From positions 34,302,653 to 34,366,652 of the forward strand of contig NC_079206.1 of NCBI RefSeq assembly GCF_026745355.1: a stretch of DNA of 64,000 nucleotides, in the 5' to 3' direction. Position numbers and translations under genes: made by a program. Shown one piece after another: positions 56,212 through 64,000 of the stretch; position 1 is the first letter of the stretch, and each line of letters opens with the position of its first letter. The DNA is from Beta vulgaris subsp. vulgaris. Its lineage: Eukaryota; Streptophyta; Magnoliopsida; Caryophyllales; Amaranthaceae. The notes beneath the pieces were generated by a model that saw only the letters and a program-made list of their open reading frames with translations, had not been told where the DNA came from and searched no databases.

Positions 56212-56490
56212 CTTTAGGGCCAAGAAGAAAAGGCATGTGTGCTCTCAAGGTGATCCAACCTCTTCTGATAATTTTTATGTTGAAAAGTCTAATCGTGATG
56301 ATAAAAGGGGACACACCGTACTCAATAAGGTGGGGAAGGCTATTGAAAATGGAAACAAAATTTCTTTAGATTGACATCCAATTCGGAGTTATATTGGTGT
56401 AGTTGCTCACAAACGAGTGTGCATCATCTATGACAGTTGGAAGGATGTTCCGAAAATCAAATTAAACGAGTTATATGATATAATCATAGC
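56212..56490 (+). pseudogene. CACTA-C TNPA-like gene, 5' exon
   Basis: Reads FRAKKKRHVCSQGDPTSSDN, VLNKVGKAIENGNKISLD, a TGA, then HPIRSYIGVVAHKRVC and YDSWKDVPKIKLNELYD. The last strings match the DNA-binding half of the plant Ptta/En/Spm transposase family (TNPA-like), where a Trp usually stands at the TGA position. This protein would bind subterminal repeats and help excision. The 3' border is uncertain. Confidence 0.7.
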
Positions 56491-57215
56491 AAACATATAT
56501 TTCCTCCGTATACTATAGTTCTAGTTTTGTCTCTCCTTACAAGCTATATTCAAGGTAATATAATAAAATGGATAATGTCAGAGAAAATAGAATCAGGTGA
56601 ATCATACCTACATGAAAACTTCAAAACATAACAAAAAATGGAGCCTTTTTTTTCACTAAAAACAATCAAGAGAAGAGAGAGATCAATGAGGTCTACATTT
56701 CCTCGTCCAATTAAAGAAGCTTAAGTATACATGCAAGATTATAGGTCTCATTCACCTAGAGAACCATCAGTTATAAAGCAATCCACCTTTTCGCATCAAT
56801 CTTCTAAGCATAAGAAAAGAAATTTTAGAAAAGCAGCAAGGCATACTCATGTCCATTAAATTAGGTTAAGAATGTATGTTGACCCACATTACCATTAAAA
56901 GAAGAATGTAATTATAGTTAAATCATCACGGTCTCACAAACACATGGGAGAAGCATCTGAAGGGTGTTGTAGTGAGTATCATGAGTGTTCTCATGCGAGT
57001 TCTATAAGAATTGGTATGATTCAACTATCAGCATTATAATCCAACGATTCAAGCAACGCTAAATATTTTTTGGAGCCTAGCTCTTATGGTTTAAATATGA
57101 TCCATACCGTATTGCATTCAGTAGTAAATATTTTTTGGAGCCTACCTCTTATGTTGTAAATATGATCCATACCTTATTACACGTAAAACAGAAGAAAGAA
57201 GAGAGCAGAAAATGA
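56491..57215. other. CACTA-C intron-like DNA
   Basis: AT-rich. AAATATTTTTTGGAGCCTA(C/G)CTCTTATG occurs twice, near 57061 and 57126, an imperfect direct duplication of about 65 bp. TGA at 57213-57215 is the left target copy of CACTA-D. Confidence 0.5.
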
Positions 57216-57472
57216 CACCAGGGGAAAAAAAGGAAGGGCTGCGCATTCTTCAAAACGCAACCCTTCTAGCCATGAAGGGCTGCGCTCAGCCCTTCCAGCT
57301 ATGAAGGGCTGCGCTTTTACCTAAAAAGCGCAGCCCTTCACAGTGAAGGGCTGCGCTTTTCTAGCGCAGCCCTACTAAAAATGTGAAAGGCTGCTATTGA
57401 AAGGGCTGCTGTCAAAAAGCGCAGCCCTACAGGCCTTTTTCAGCGCAGCCCTTCTTCATTTTTCCACTAGTG
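57216..57472. mobile_element. 257-bp miniature CACTA unit at the left of CACTA-D
   Basis: It has both a left end (CACCAGGGGAAAAAAAGG) and a right end (TTTTTCCACTAGTG), with AAGGGCTGCGC/GCGCAGCCCTT inverted words throughout. Its last 110 bp match the right end of CACTA-D. The flanks are TGA and TGG. Either it is a MITE inserted at a truncated TNP2, or it is the left end of CACTA-D joined to a right-end copy by deletion. Confidence 0.6.
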
Positions 57473-57479
57473 TGGAGGT

Positions 57480-58736
57480 AGTGAAGGACCACCAACTAAG
57501 GTGTTGTGGTATCCACCCATAATACCTAGATTTAAGCGCATGTTCTCACTTAAAGGAGATGCGAAGAATTTGAGGTGGCATGTAGCTCGTAGGAAGAAAG
57601 ACGGTCTGCTCAAGTATCCGGCTGATTCGCCTGAGTGGAAAACTATCAACAGGGTGCATAAGGCATTTGGTAATGAGGATATGAATCTGAGGCTTGGATT
57701 ATGTACGGATGGCATGAACCCTTTTGGCAATCTCAGTTCGCAGCATAGTACATGGCCAGTAGTTTTAGTGGTTTGCAACTTGCCTCCTTGGTTGTGCATG
57801 AAACGCAAGTACATGAAGCTGTCGCTTCTTATATCGGGGCCTAAACAACCTAGAAATGATATAGATGTATACCTCCAGCCGCTTGTTGAAGATTTACAAA
57901 AGATGTGGAACAAAGGAGTGTTAGTATTTGATACGTATGCTAATGAGATGTTCACTCTGCGTGCCATGCTTTTTTGTACTTTGAACGATTATCCAGCTTA
58001 TGGGAACTTATCTGGGTATAAGATTAAAGGAAAACAACCTTGCCCGATTTGTTGAGATGACATGAAATCTACACACCTTATGGGCTGCAAATATGTGTAT
58101 ATGCGCACATGAAGGCTCCTCAGCCGCGACCATCCCTATCGGTTTAAGAAGAAGGCATTCGATGGGACGGTTGAAGAAGAAGTTGCTCATAAACCATTAA
58201 CTGGTACTGAAGTTTATAATCAAGTGAATGGCATTGAAACAGTCTTTGGTAAACCTGCTAGTGAGGTTGATCGACCTACAGGATTATGGAAAAAGCAATC
58301 CATTTTTCGGAAACTCACATATTGGAAAGATCTAAAGGTCAGACATTGTTTGGATGTCACGCACATAAAGAAGAATGTTTGTGAAGCTATTCTCGCGACA
58401 CTTATGAATATTCCGGGAAAGATAAAAGATGTTAAGGCGTCACGACTTTACTTGGAATAATAGGGGCTTCGACCAGAGTTGTGGGCTGAGAAAAGGGACG
58501 GAAGGAAGAACAAAATAGGGGAGGAAAGGGTTGATGATGAAGCTTAGAAAAGTAAAAAGAAGGTGGAGGATTCTGAGAAGAATTATTTGCCACCAGCTTG
58601 CTACATGATGTCGTGTGCAGAGAAACGAATTTTTTGCAAGTCATTGTATGGCATTAAGGTCCCTACTGGCTACTCATCGAATATGAAGCGCTTTATTACC
58701 TTAAATGGTGAGTTGAAGTTATCATTGTTAAATAGG
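57480..58736 (+). pseudogene. CACTA-D TNP2 transposase, N-terminally truncated
   Basis: Starts abruptly as EGPPTKVLWYPPIIPRFKRM, with RLGLCTDGMNPFGNLSSQHS, WPVVLVVCNLPPWLCMKRKY, SLLISGPKQPRNDIDVYLQP, FCTLNDYPAYGNLSGY and KGKQPCPIC in one frame (57501-58055). After stops it continues WKKQSIFRKLTYWKDLKVRH and VTHIKKNVCE (MHIEKNVC in relatives), LMNIPGKIKD, then PPACYMMSCAEKRIF and VPTGYSSNMKRFI. The first third of the protein is missing, coinciding with the 57472 end copy. Stops near 58055 and 58460 inactivate it. Confidence 0.87.
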
Positions 58737-58974
58737 TAGCGTAATCGAAACTCAATATATGTGCACTTATTAATATTAATATACATCTAATCTTATAATA
58801 TGTATTGATGTAGTGTGATGAAGGATGCTTGTGCAACAGGACTTCGAGCATCAAAATCTATTGTTTGATTCAGTCGAGGTAACATGACTAATTTTTTTGT
58901 CCTTATTTAGAAACATATAATACACATCTAACATGAATGTCATCTAATGCATCCATTAGTGAACATTTAGTGTC

Positions 58975-59917
58975 CGCAACAACAAGATGGATTTGCATGT
59001 CGATATTACGTCATGAGGTACATGCTCGATATCGTCAACTGTTGCACTAAAGTTGATGATCTTCAAAAGGTATGTAACTTATTAGTATATGTTAGTTTCT
59101 GCCTATTTTTGCCTTTTACGCTTCCAAATCGTATATATTGATTCATAAAACCCTAAATTCATTTTGAACATGATTATATGAGGCATAATGTAACTATTTT
59201 GTAGATTTTTAGGTTTGCAATTGTTGTTTGTTGCATTTCGGGAACGAAAAGGTCAATTTAGGCCTATTTTTTCCTTTTCGCTCCCAAATCGTACTTATCA
59301 AGTCATTTAACCCCAAATTCTCTTTCAACATGTTTATATGAGGTATAATTTAACTATTGTGTAGAGTTATAAGCTTGCATTTGTTGTTTGTTGCATTTTG
59401 GGAACGAAAAGGTCAATTTAGGCCTATTTTTGCCTTTTCGCTCCCAAATCATACTTATCGAGTCATTTAACCCCAAATTTTCTTTGAACATGATTATATG
59501 AGGTATAATGTAACTGTTGTTTAGATTCTCAGGCTTGCATTTGTTGTTGGTTGTATATCGGGAACATAAATTTGATTTTAGGCCTATTTATGCCTTTTTG
59601 CGTCCAATTCTTATTTCTCGAGTCATTTAACTCCATTTTCTTTTTGAATATTATAAAATGAGATATAATATAACTAGTGTGTAAAGTTTTAGGCTTGCAT
59701 TTGTTTTTGATTGAATTTCGAGAAGGTACATGTCATTTTTAGAACTACTAATTAACTACGGTAAATTATTGAATTCTTATATTATGTGTTTATTCCTTAC
59801 TTGGTTATTTTACAAGGTTTATAAGAATAAAACACAAAGTTTGAGGGCCTTCACCAAAGAAGAAATAGATGAAGTTCAAGATAAGTTGGCGTCCCACATT
59901 ACCGATGAATTATTGTG
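58975..59917 (+). pseudogene. CACTA-D C48/ULP1-like protease, C-terminal exons
   Basis: The first block (about 58975-59070) reads QQDGFACRYYVMRYMLDIV. This is the Cys-box region of ULP1-type SUMO proteases (Q...C.(Y/V)(Y/F)VM.Y), with the catalytic Cys present. The last exon (about 59830-59917) reads LRAFTKEEIDEVQDKL and ends at TGA, the usual tail after an intron. The His-Asp part expected upstream is not found. ULP-like genes are known passengers of plant CACTA and Mutator-like elements. The intron holds a 160-bp tandem repeat. Confidence 0.68.
59098..59720. repeat. 160-bp tandem repeat in the ULP-like intron
   Basis: Four copies at exactly 160-bp spacing: GGCCTATTT-type words begin near 59101, 59261, 59421 and 59581, each with CTCCCAAATC and ATATGAG(G/A)(T/C)ATAAT words. 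The outer copies are more diverged. Confidence 0.9.
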
Positions 59918-60055
59918 ATACATTTTAACCCGAATGTACTAGTTTGTATCAATTCTATGTACACTTTTTACATTATTATATATATATTTGAAGTTAATTA
60001 TTACCTTTTTCCACTTGTCATATATTATTGCATTTTCATCGGCTTTTTTTTGTAT

Positions 60056-60760
60056 CGAAGGGAGGTTTTGGGTGGGGGGTGGGGTGGTGGAAGGGCTAGG
60101 TGTGGTGGGCAGGGGGAGTGTGGGTGGGGCAGGGGGGGTGGAAAGGGCTAGGTGTGGTGAGCAGGCGGAGGGGGCTGTGTGCAGGGGCAGGAAGGAGAGG
60201 GGGCAGTAAGGCAGTAGGGGGAGTATGGGTGGGGCAGTGGGGGAGAGGAGTGCAGCTAAGGAGGGGGGTGCAGTGTGGGTGGGGCAGTGGGGGGGGGGAG
60301 TGCAGCACAGCAAGGGTGTGGGCAGTGGAGGGGTATGCATGGGGAGGGGTGTGCATGGGGAGGGGTGTGCAGGGGAGGGGGTAGTGGGCTGGGTGTGGTG
60401 TGCAGGGGGCTGTGTGTGCAGGGGCAGGGAGGGGAGGGGGCAGCAATGCAGTAGGGGGAGTATGGGTGGGGCAGTGGGGGGACGGGAGTGCAGCAGGGGA
60501 GGGGGGTGCAGTGTGGGTGGGGCAGTGGGGGAGGGGAGTGCAGCACAACAAGGGTGTGGCCACTGGAGGGGTGTGCAGGGGGGCAGTAGGCTGGGTGTTG
60601 TGTGCAGAGGGTTGTGTGCAAGGGCAGGGAGGGGAGGGGGCAGCAAGGCAGTAGAGGGAGTGTGGGTGGGGCAGTGGGGGGAGGGGAGTGTGAGGGAGGG
60701 GTGTGCAGTGGGGGGGAGGGGTGTGCAGGGGAAGGGCTGGGTGTGGTGGAGGGATCAGAT
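60056..60760. repeat. G-rich minisatellite in CACTA-D
   Basis: About 700 bp of GGGGTGGGG, GCAGTGGGGGAGGGGAGTGC and GGTGTGCAGGGG words, irregular repeats with an extreme G bias on the + strand. Gly/Val-rich + frames and Pro/His-rich - frames across it, up to 235 codons, come from composition. Runs of three or more G are dense enough for G-quadruplexes. Confidence 0.93.
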
Positions 60761-60779
60761 TTAATTTTTTTTAAAAAAA

Positions 60780-61132
60780 ATTAAAACAAGAAGGGCTACG
60801 TTTTTTTTCAACAAATGCAGCCCTTCTAACCTTAAAGGGCTGCGTTTGTTGAGAAAAAATGCAGCCCTTCACCTTAAGAAGGGTTGCGTTTTCTAAAAAC
60901 GCGGCCCTTCATGCTTAAAAGGGCTCCGTTTTTTACCTAAAAACGCAGCCCTTCACTTGTAGAAGGGCTGCGTTTTTAGGTAAAAAAGGCAGCCCTTCAT
61001 TGTGAAGGGATGCGTTTGAAAAGCGCAGCCCTACTTAAAAAGTGAAGGGCTGCTATGGAAAGATCTGCTGTCAAAATACGCAGCCCTAAGGGCCTTTTTA
61101 AGCGCAAACCTTCCTTATTTTTTCCACTAGTG
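60780..61132. repeat. CACTA-D right subterminal repeats
   Basis: Alternating AAGGGCTGCGTTTTT and AACGCAGCCCTTC words, arranged as back-to-back inverted pairs, end in TTTTTTCCACTAGTG. The arrangement would let the end fold into hairpins. Confidence 0.85.
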
Positions 61133-61135
61133 TGA

Positions 61136-61821
61136 TAAGTAACTGAACCTATCTACTGCTGTGATCACCTGGCGTGATGTATCTGGAGGGGAAAAAATGA
61201 TGGGGCATAATCTGTTAGGTTGTTTATGCTACCTGTACTCGGCAGGCCAGTAAGGCCCACTCAATAGTAAATATTTTATAATAAATAACTAGAAGCTGGG
61301 AAGGAAAATCTATCAAGAATTGAGTGTGGTTGTTGTAGTGGGAAAGAACCTTCACCTCTCGAATGTGAGGGGGTTGTAATTGTTGCTTACACTAATCATC
61401 AGTACAACTACTATCTGAGTGACTATCTCACTAGCTTATTACTGCTTAATTGATGTGAGAAATTTCCTAGATCTTAGCAAAAGTCTCTTAAACCCTTACC
61501 ATCCTAAATTATCAAAAGCAAATTGCTTGAGGTGGTTTCTTCTTTCGTAACTTGATCAATGGGAAAGTTTTCCTTAGGTAAGAGAACACCCTACCATCAC
61601 ATAATCAACGAGGGAACACATATCACACAACAACATAAAATTTTGAGAGAACAACTATATATACAGGTAGCATATCAGATTATCAGGAGATTCATGTGAA
61701 AAACTTATCAATTTATCATCACAAGTCACAGCCATATCAAGATATATACCGATACAGCCTTCCTGATCACCACGCATTGCAAATCACCATTCACAAAGCA
61801 TCTCCATCCACCCTAGAGGAT
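61136..61821. other. CACTA-C intron-like DNA
   Basis: No gene recognised. The sequence is less AT-biased than its surroundings around 61190-61400. Confidence 0.4.
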
Positions 61822-62110
61822 CTATGAGACTGCGATCCCATCATGTGACTTTTGATTAGGGTTCGACAAGGATTTTTCCAAGTCATTTCTTGTGCCATTA
61901 GTTGAGGAGTCATCATAGTCTGTACTTATATCTTCTTTATTTGAGAGAGGCTGCTCCACTTCCATAAATACCCCAAACAAGTGAAATGAAGTAGAACCGC
62001 TCTTGGTTACATTCCAAGAACGCGGTTTAGTAGCAGCCATGCTAAAGAACTGCACACTGCTATGGCTATCAGGTGAAGGTGTCTTAGAGGGTAAACAGTC
62101 AATATTTAGG
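61822..62110 (-). pseudogene. Unrecognised coding-like fragment, possibly a captured host exon
   Basis: The - strand frame reads LPSKTPSPDSHSSVQFFSMA, TKPRSWNVTKSGSTSFHLFG, VFMEVEQPLSNKED and a Ser/Asp/Asn-rich tail ending at TAG 61824-61822. It stays open upstream of the ATG at 62040. The SFHLFGVF string faintly recalls the middle-region motif of auxin response factors, but this is weak. It lies antisense within the split TNPA gene of CACTA-C. Confidence 0.3.
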
Positions 62111-62262
62111 TCAGTGGATACAACTTCCGTCTTCTGCGTTGTGTTGTCTACCTTTCATCAGGGCACCACTGATGGGCATTATCATTCTTGGTATTAGTTA
62201 AGCCAGAGAAATTATCATATCTAGATGTGAATATGCTAAATAATCATTGGCTATATTTGCAG

Positions 62263-62834
62263 AGGGGGTTGACCATGCAAAAAGAACGTATAAAATGGAT
62301 CTTGTCTCATGATAATGATCGATGGACGGCTTTCAAGACAAGATTAAGAAAGTCGTGGTTGTATAGGAAGTCCATTGGAAGGTTGAGAAAAAGGCCACCA
62401 TTGAAATATTCTTTTATCCTTCAACTTGCTTGGGATAAGTTTATGGAAAATTGGAAATGTGCATTACTGAAAAGTTCAAGGTTTCATAATTTTTAATATT
62501 TGTTTGTAGTTTTTTTTTGGTTATGCAAATAGACTATTATGTGTTCTAAGTTCTAACTTTGTATCTTTACTATTTTAAGGAGCTAAGTGAAGAAGGTAGA
62601 AAACAATCAAATCTGAAAGCTTCAAGCTATCGAGGAGGCTTCCGTGGGTACCAATACTATGAAGATGAGATTGTAAGTTATCTGAATATCAGTTATATTA
62701 TTTGCCATTGAGTTTGTTAAGTATTCTAAATATGTTTATATGTATGTTAGGCGAATGAGTTTCTGAAACAAGGGATCCATGTCAATCAAGTGTCTCGCCA
62801 TGAGTTATGGATCATAGCTCCTACATGTGTTTAG
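62263..62834 (+). pseudogene. CACTA-C TNPA-like gene, 3' exons
   Basis: Three exons with readable borders: 62263-62479 (after TTTGCAG; MQKERIKWILSHDNDRWTAF, KRPPLKYSFILQLAWDKF), 62580-62672 (after TTTTAAG; ELSEEGRKQSNLKASSYRGG, then a GTAAGT donor) and 62751-62834 (after ATGTTAG; ANEFLKQGIHVNQVSRHELW, TAG stop). The strings match the C-terminal half of the plant Ptta/En/Spm (TNPA-like) family. The frames join well, so this half is fairly intact. The first half is about 5.8 kb upstream across CACTA-D. Confidence 0.75.
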
Positions 62835-64000
62835 AATAATAACATTGGACAATCCAATCGACCATGAAACCGCTAATACAATAGTAAAATATATTTCCTT
62901 TTGACATTTTTTTCAAAAAAAAATCTAAAATTTTTGTCTTATACACTTTAACTTGTTTTTGTTTCTTCACTGTTCCTTTACAATGTGGTAGTCAAATCAA
63001 ATACGCGCTTACACCATGTAGGCAAAATAAAAACACATCTACAATTTGGTGAATTCACTGGGGAGGATTTAATTTTTTTTTTAATGAGTTGGTAGAACTT
63101 GAAAAACTTGATTCCTTCTTATTTTTATACCTTTGAATAATATAAAGTTTTGCATGTGCTAAGGCGTTTGATCAGCCACCATAAAGACATACTACCTTGC
63201 CTCATTAGCACGTGTTGTACGTGTGAGGTCACTCCCGAGGGGTTTGCGTTTTGTCCTTCTAAAAAGCTTATTGAGTGATAGTGTTGGATCCTAGTTATAA
63301 GCAAAACTACCCAACCATGACATTATTCTCTTGTTTCAGACTTGAGAACTGGAATGTGTCTTACACGTGGCCACCTATTTAAGCAGGGGTACGAAGCATG
63401 GGATCAATCTCTTAGTCATGGACCCTTTTTACACTGAACCTAAACCTGACCAATAAGTTATATGACATTTGCTTGTGATTGCAATTTTTGCCTATTATTA
63501 TAGTGTCAAATTGTCATTATTATGCGTCGTTCCTAAGATCGCGTCTAACAAACAATTAAAAGATCATCAATTCGCCAATTCGGAGCCTAAATCCCCCAAA
63601 AATGTGTCGGGGAGTAGTGCGCCAAGCACATTAAGTTGCACCTGGCGCACCACTCCTGCGCCAGACGCGCGGCACGATGCACCAATGTTGCGTGACACAC
63701 AGTTTGTGTGTCGCACTCTTTTCGCCAATTTAGTCATCGTAATGGATGATCCTACGTTTAGTCCTATGTTTGTTTGTCTTCATTCGCATAAAAAATATAT
63801 GGTCATTTAGAAGTCTCATCTAATTCAAAAAAATAATCTTTTCATGCATGAACGAGTCTCTCCTATAAAGTGCATCTAAAGTGGTCATTGTAGAGATAGA
63901 GTTGTCATGCATGTCTACCTCTGCCCACTTCATCCATGTTGTTCAACTAATCTTTCCTATCAGGCTTACCTTACCATATTCAACCGATTCCAAAAATATA
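62835..64000. other. Spacer, no gene seen
   Basis: AT-rich, with a GC-richer patch of CGCGCC-type words at 63590-63720. The 113-codon frame at 63469-63810 shows no motif. No right end of CACTA-C was found here. Confidence 0.5.

Larger units (their letters stand above)
57216..61132 (+). mobile_element. CACTA-D: CACTA element with its own TNP2 and ULP-protease remains
   Basis: The left end is CACCAGGGGAAAAAAAGG and the right end ATTTTTTCCACTAGTG, with TGA on both sides (57213-57215 and 61133-61135). Subterminal AAGGGCTGCG/CGCAGCCCTT repeats lie at both ends. It contains TNP2 (57480-58736), a C48-type protease tail (58975-59917) and GC-rich arrays. A second right-end copy lies at 57472, so the left 257 bp may instead be a separate small element. 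Confidence 0.7.
42691..62834 (+). mobile_element. CACTA-C: decayed autonomous-type CACTA element, split by CACTA-B and CACTA-D
   Basis: Coding remains in one orientation: TNP2 (42691-43936, then 54331-54800), DUF4218, DUF4216 and a TNPA-like gene whose exons lie at 56212-56490 and 62263-62834. This is the usual content of plant En/Spm elements. CACTA-B interrupts TNP2 with a CAA duplication, and CACTA-D lies in the gap within the TNPA gene. The bounds given are those of the coding remains; the true ends were not found. Confidence 0.75.

Noticed and set aside
57467..57967. 166-codon - strand frame
   Set aside because: It is the complement of a clear TNP2 segment.
59939..60764. Long Pro/His-rich (-) and Gly/Val-rich (+) open frames up to 235 codons
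   Set aside because: All cross the G-rich minisatellite. Stop codons are absent because the DNA has almost no A or T, not because of selection.
63469..63810. 113-codon frame near the right edge
   Set aside because: No recognisable domain and a composition change halfway through. Not enough to call a gene.
1..64000. tRNA, rRNA or other structured RNA genes
   Set aside because: I saw no cloverleaf-like box A/box B pair or rRNA core sequence. A covariance-model scan would be needed to exclude small ones.

Overview
This window is nuclear DNA of a flowering plant, most likely a eudicot: it is AT-rich and gene-poor, with plant Ty3/gypsy, CACTA, hAT, Tourist and Stowaway elements. The species cannot be named from the sequence. 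No intact host gene is visible. Almost everything is transposable elements inserted into one another, plus broken pieces of host genes carried inside them.

Layout. 1-3502: AT-rich spacer with an unrecognised open frame running in from the left edge (2-268), ending in a TA microsatellite. 3503-14060: a complete Tat-lineage Ty3/gypsy element (Tat-1) with nearly identical 446/448-bp LTRs, a frameshifted gag-pol, a 106-bp tandem array and an antisense, intron-bearing gene. It sits inside the TA microsatellite. 14607-18104: a 3.5-kb solo LTR with TSD TCTTC. 18528-37494: a second, older Tat element (Tat-2, LTRs about 97.5% identical, TSD ATAAC) with the same plan, including the antisense gene. Its integrase is split by a 7.5-kb CACTA-type element (CACTA-A, 24433-31973). 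CACTA-A carries pieces of a dynamin-related GTPase gene and of a UBP24-like deubiquitinase gene, and itself hosts a Tourist-like MITE and a hAT-like element. 38515-39155: a hAT-type non-autonomous element with TSD ATTGTGGG. 39623-41439: a probable second solo LTR. 42691-62834: a decayed autonomous-type CACTA element (CACTA-C) with TNP2, DUF4218, DUF4216 and TNPA-like exons. It is split twice: by CACTA-B (43940-54330, TSD CAA, same family as CACTA-A) and by CACTA-D (57216-61132, TSD TGA, with its own TNP2 and a C48/ULP1-like protease tail). 62835-64000: spacer.

How the parts relate. Tat-1 and Tat-2 both carry gag, protease, reverse transcriptase, two RNase H domains and integrase on the + strand. 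Between pol and the 3' LTR each has a - strand gene with a 'putative gypsy type transposon' (PF04195-like) domain and a coiled coil. Each of these genes has a TATA box of its own and introns whose splice sites I could read. CACTA-A and CACTA-B share terminal and subterminal sequence but have unrelated cargo and no TNP2, so they would depend on enzymes supplied in trans. CACTA-C and CACTA-D show what such enzymes look like, but both are broken.

Limits. Family calls come from motif recognition, not database searches. Splice sites are read by eye. Many coding frames are broken by single-base indels, which could be real decay or uncorrected assembly error.
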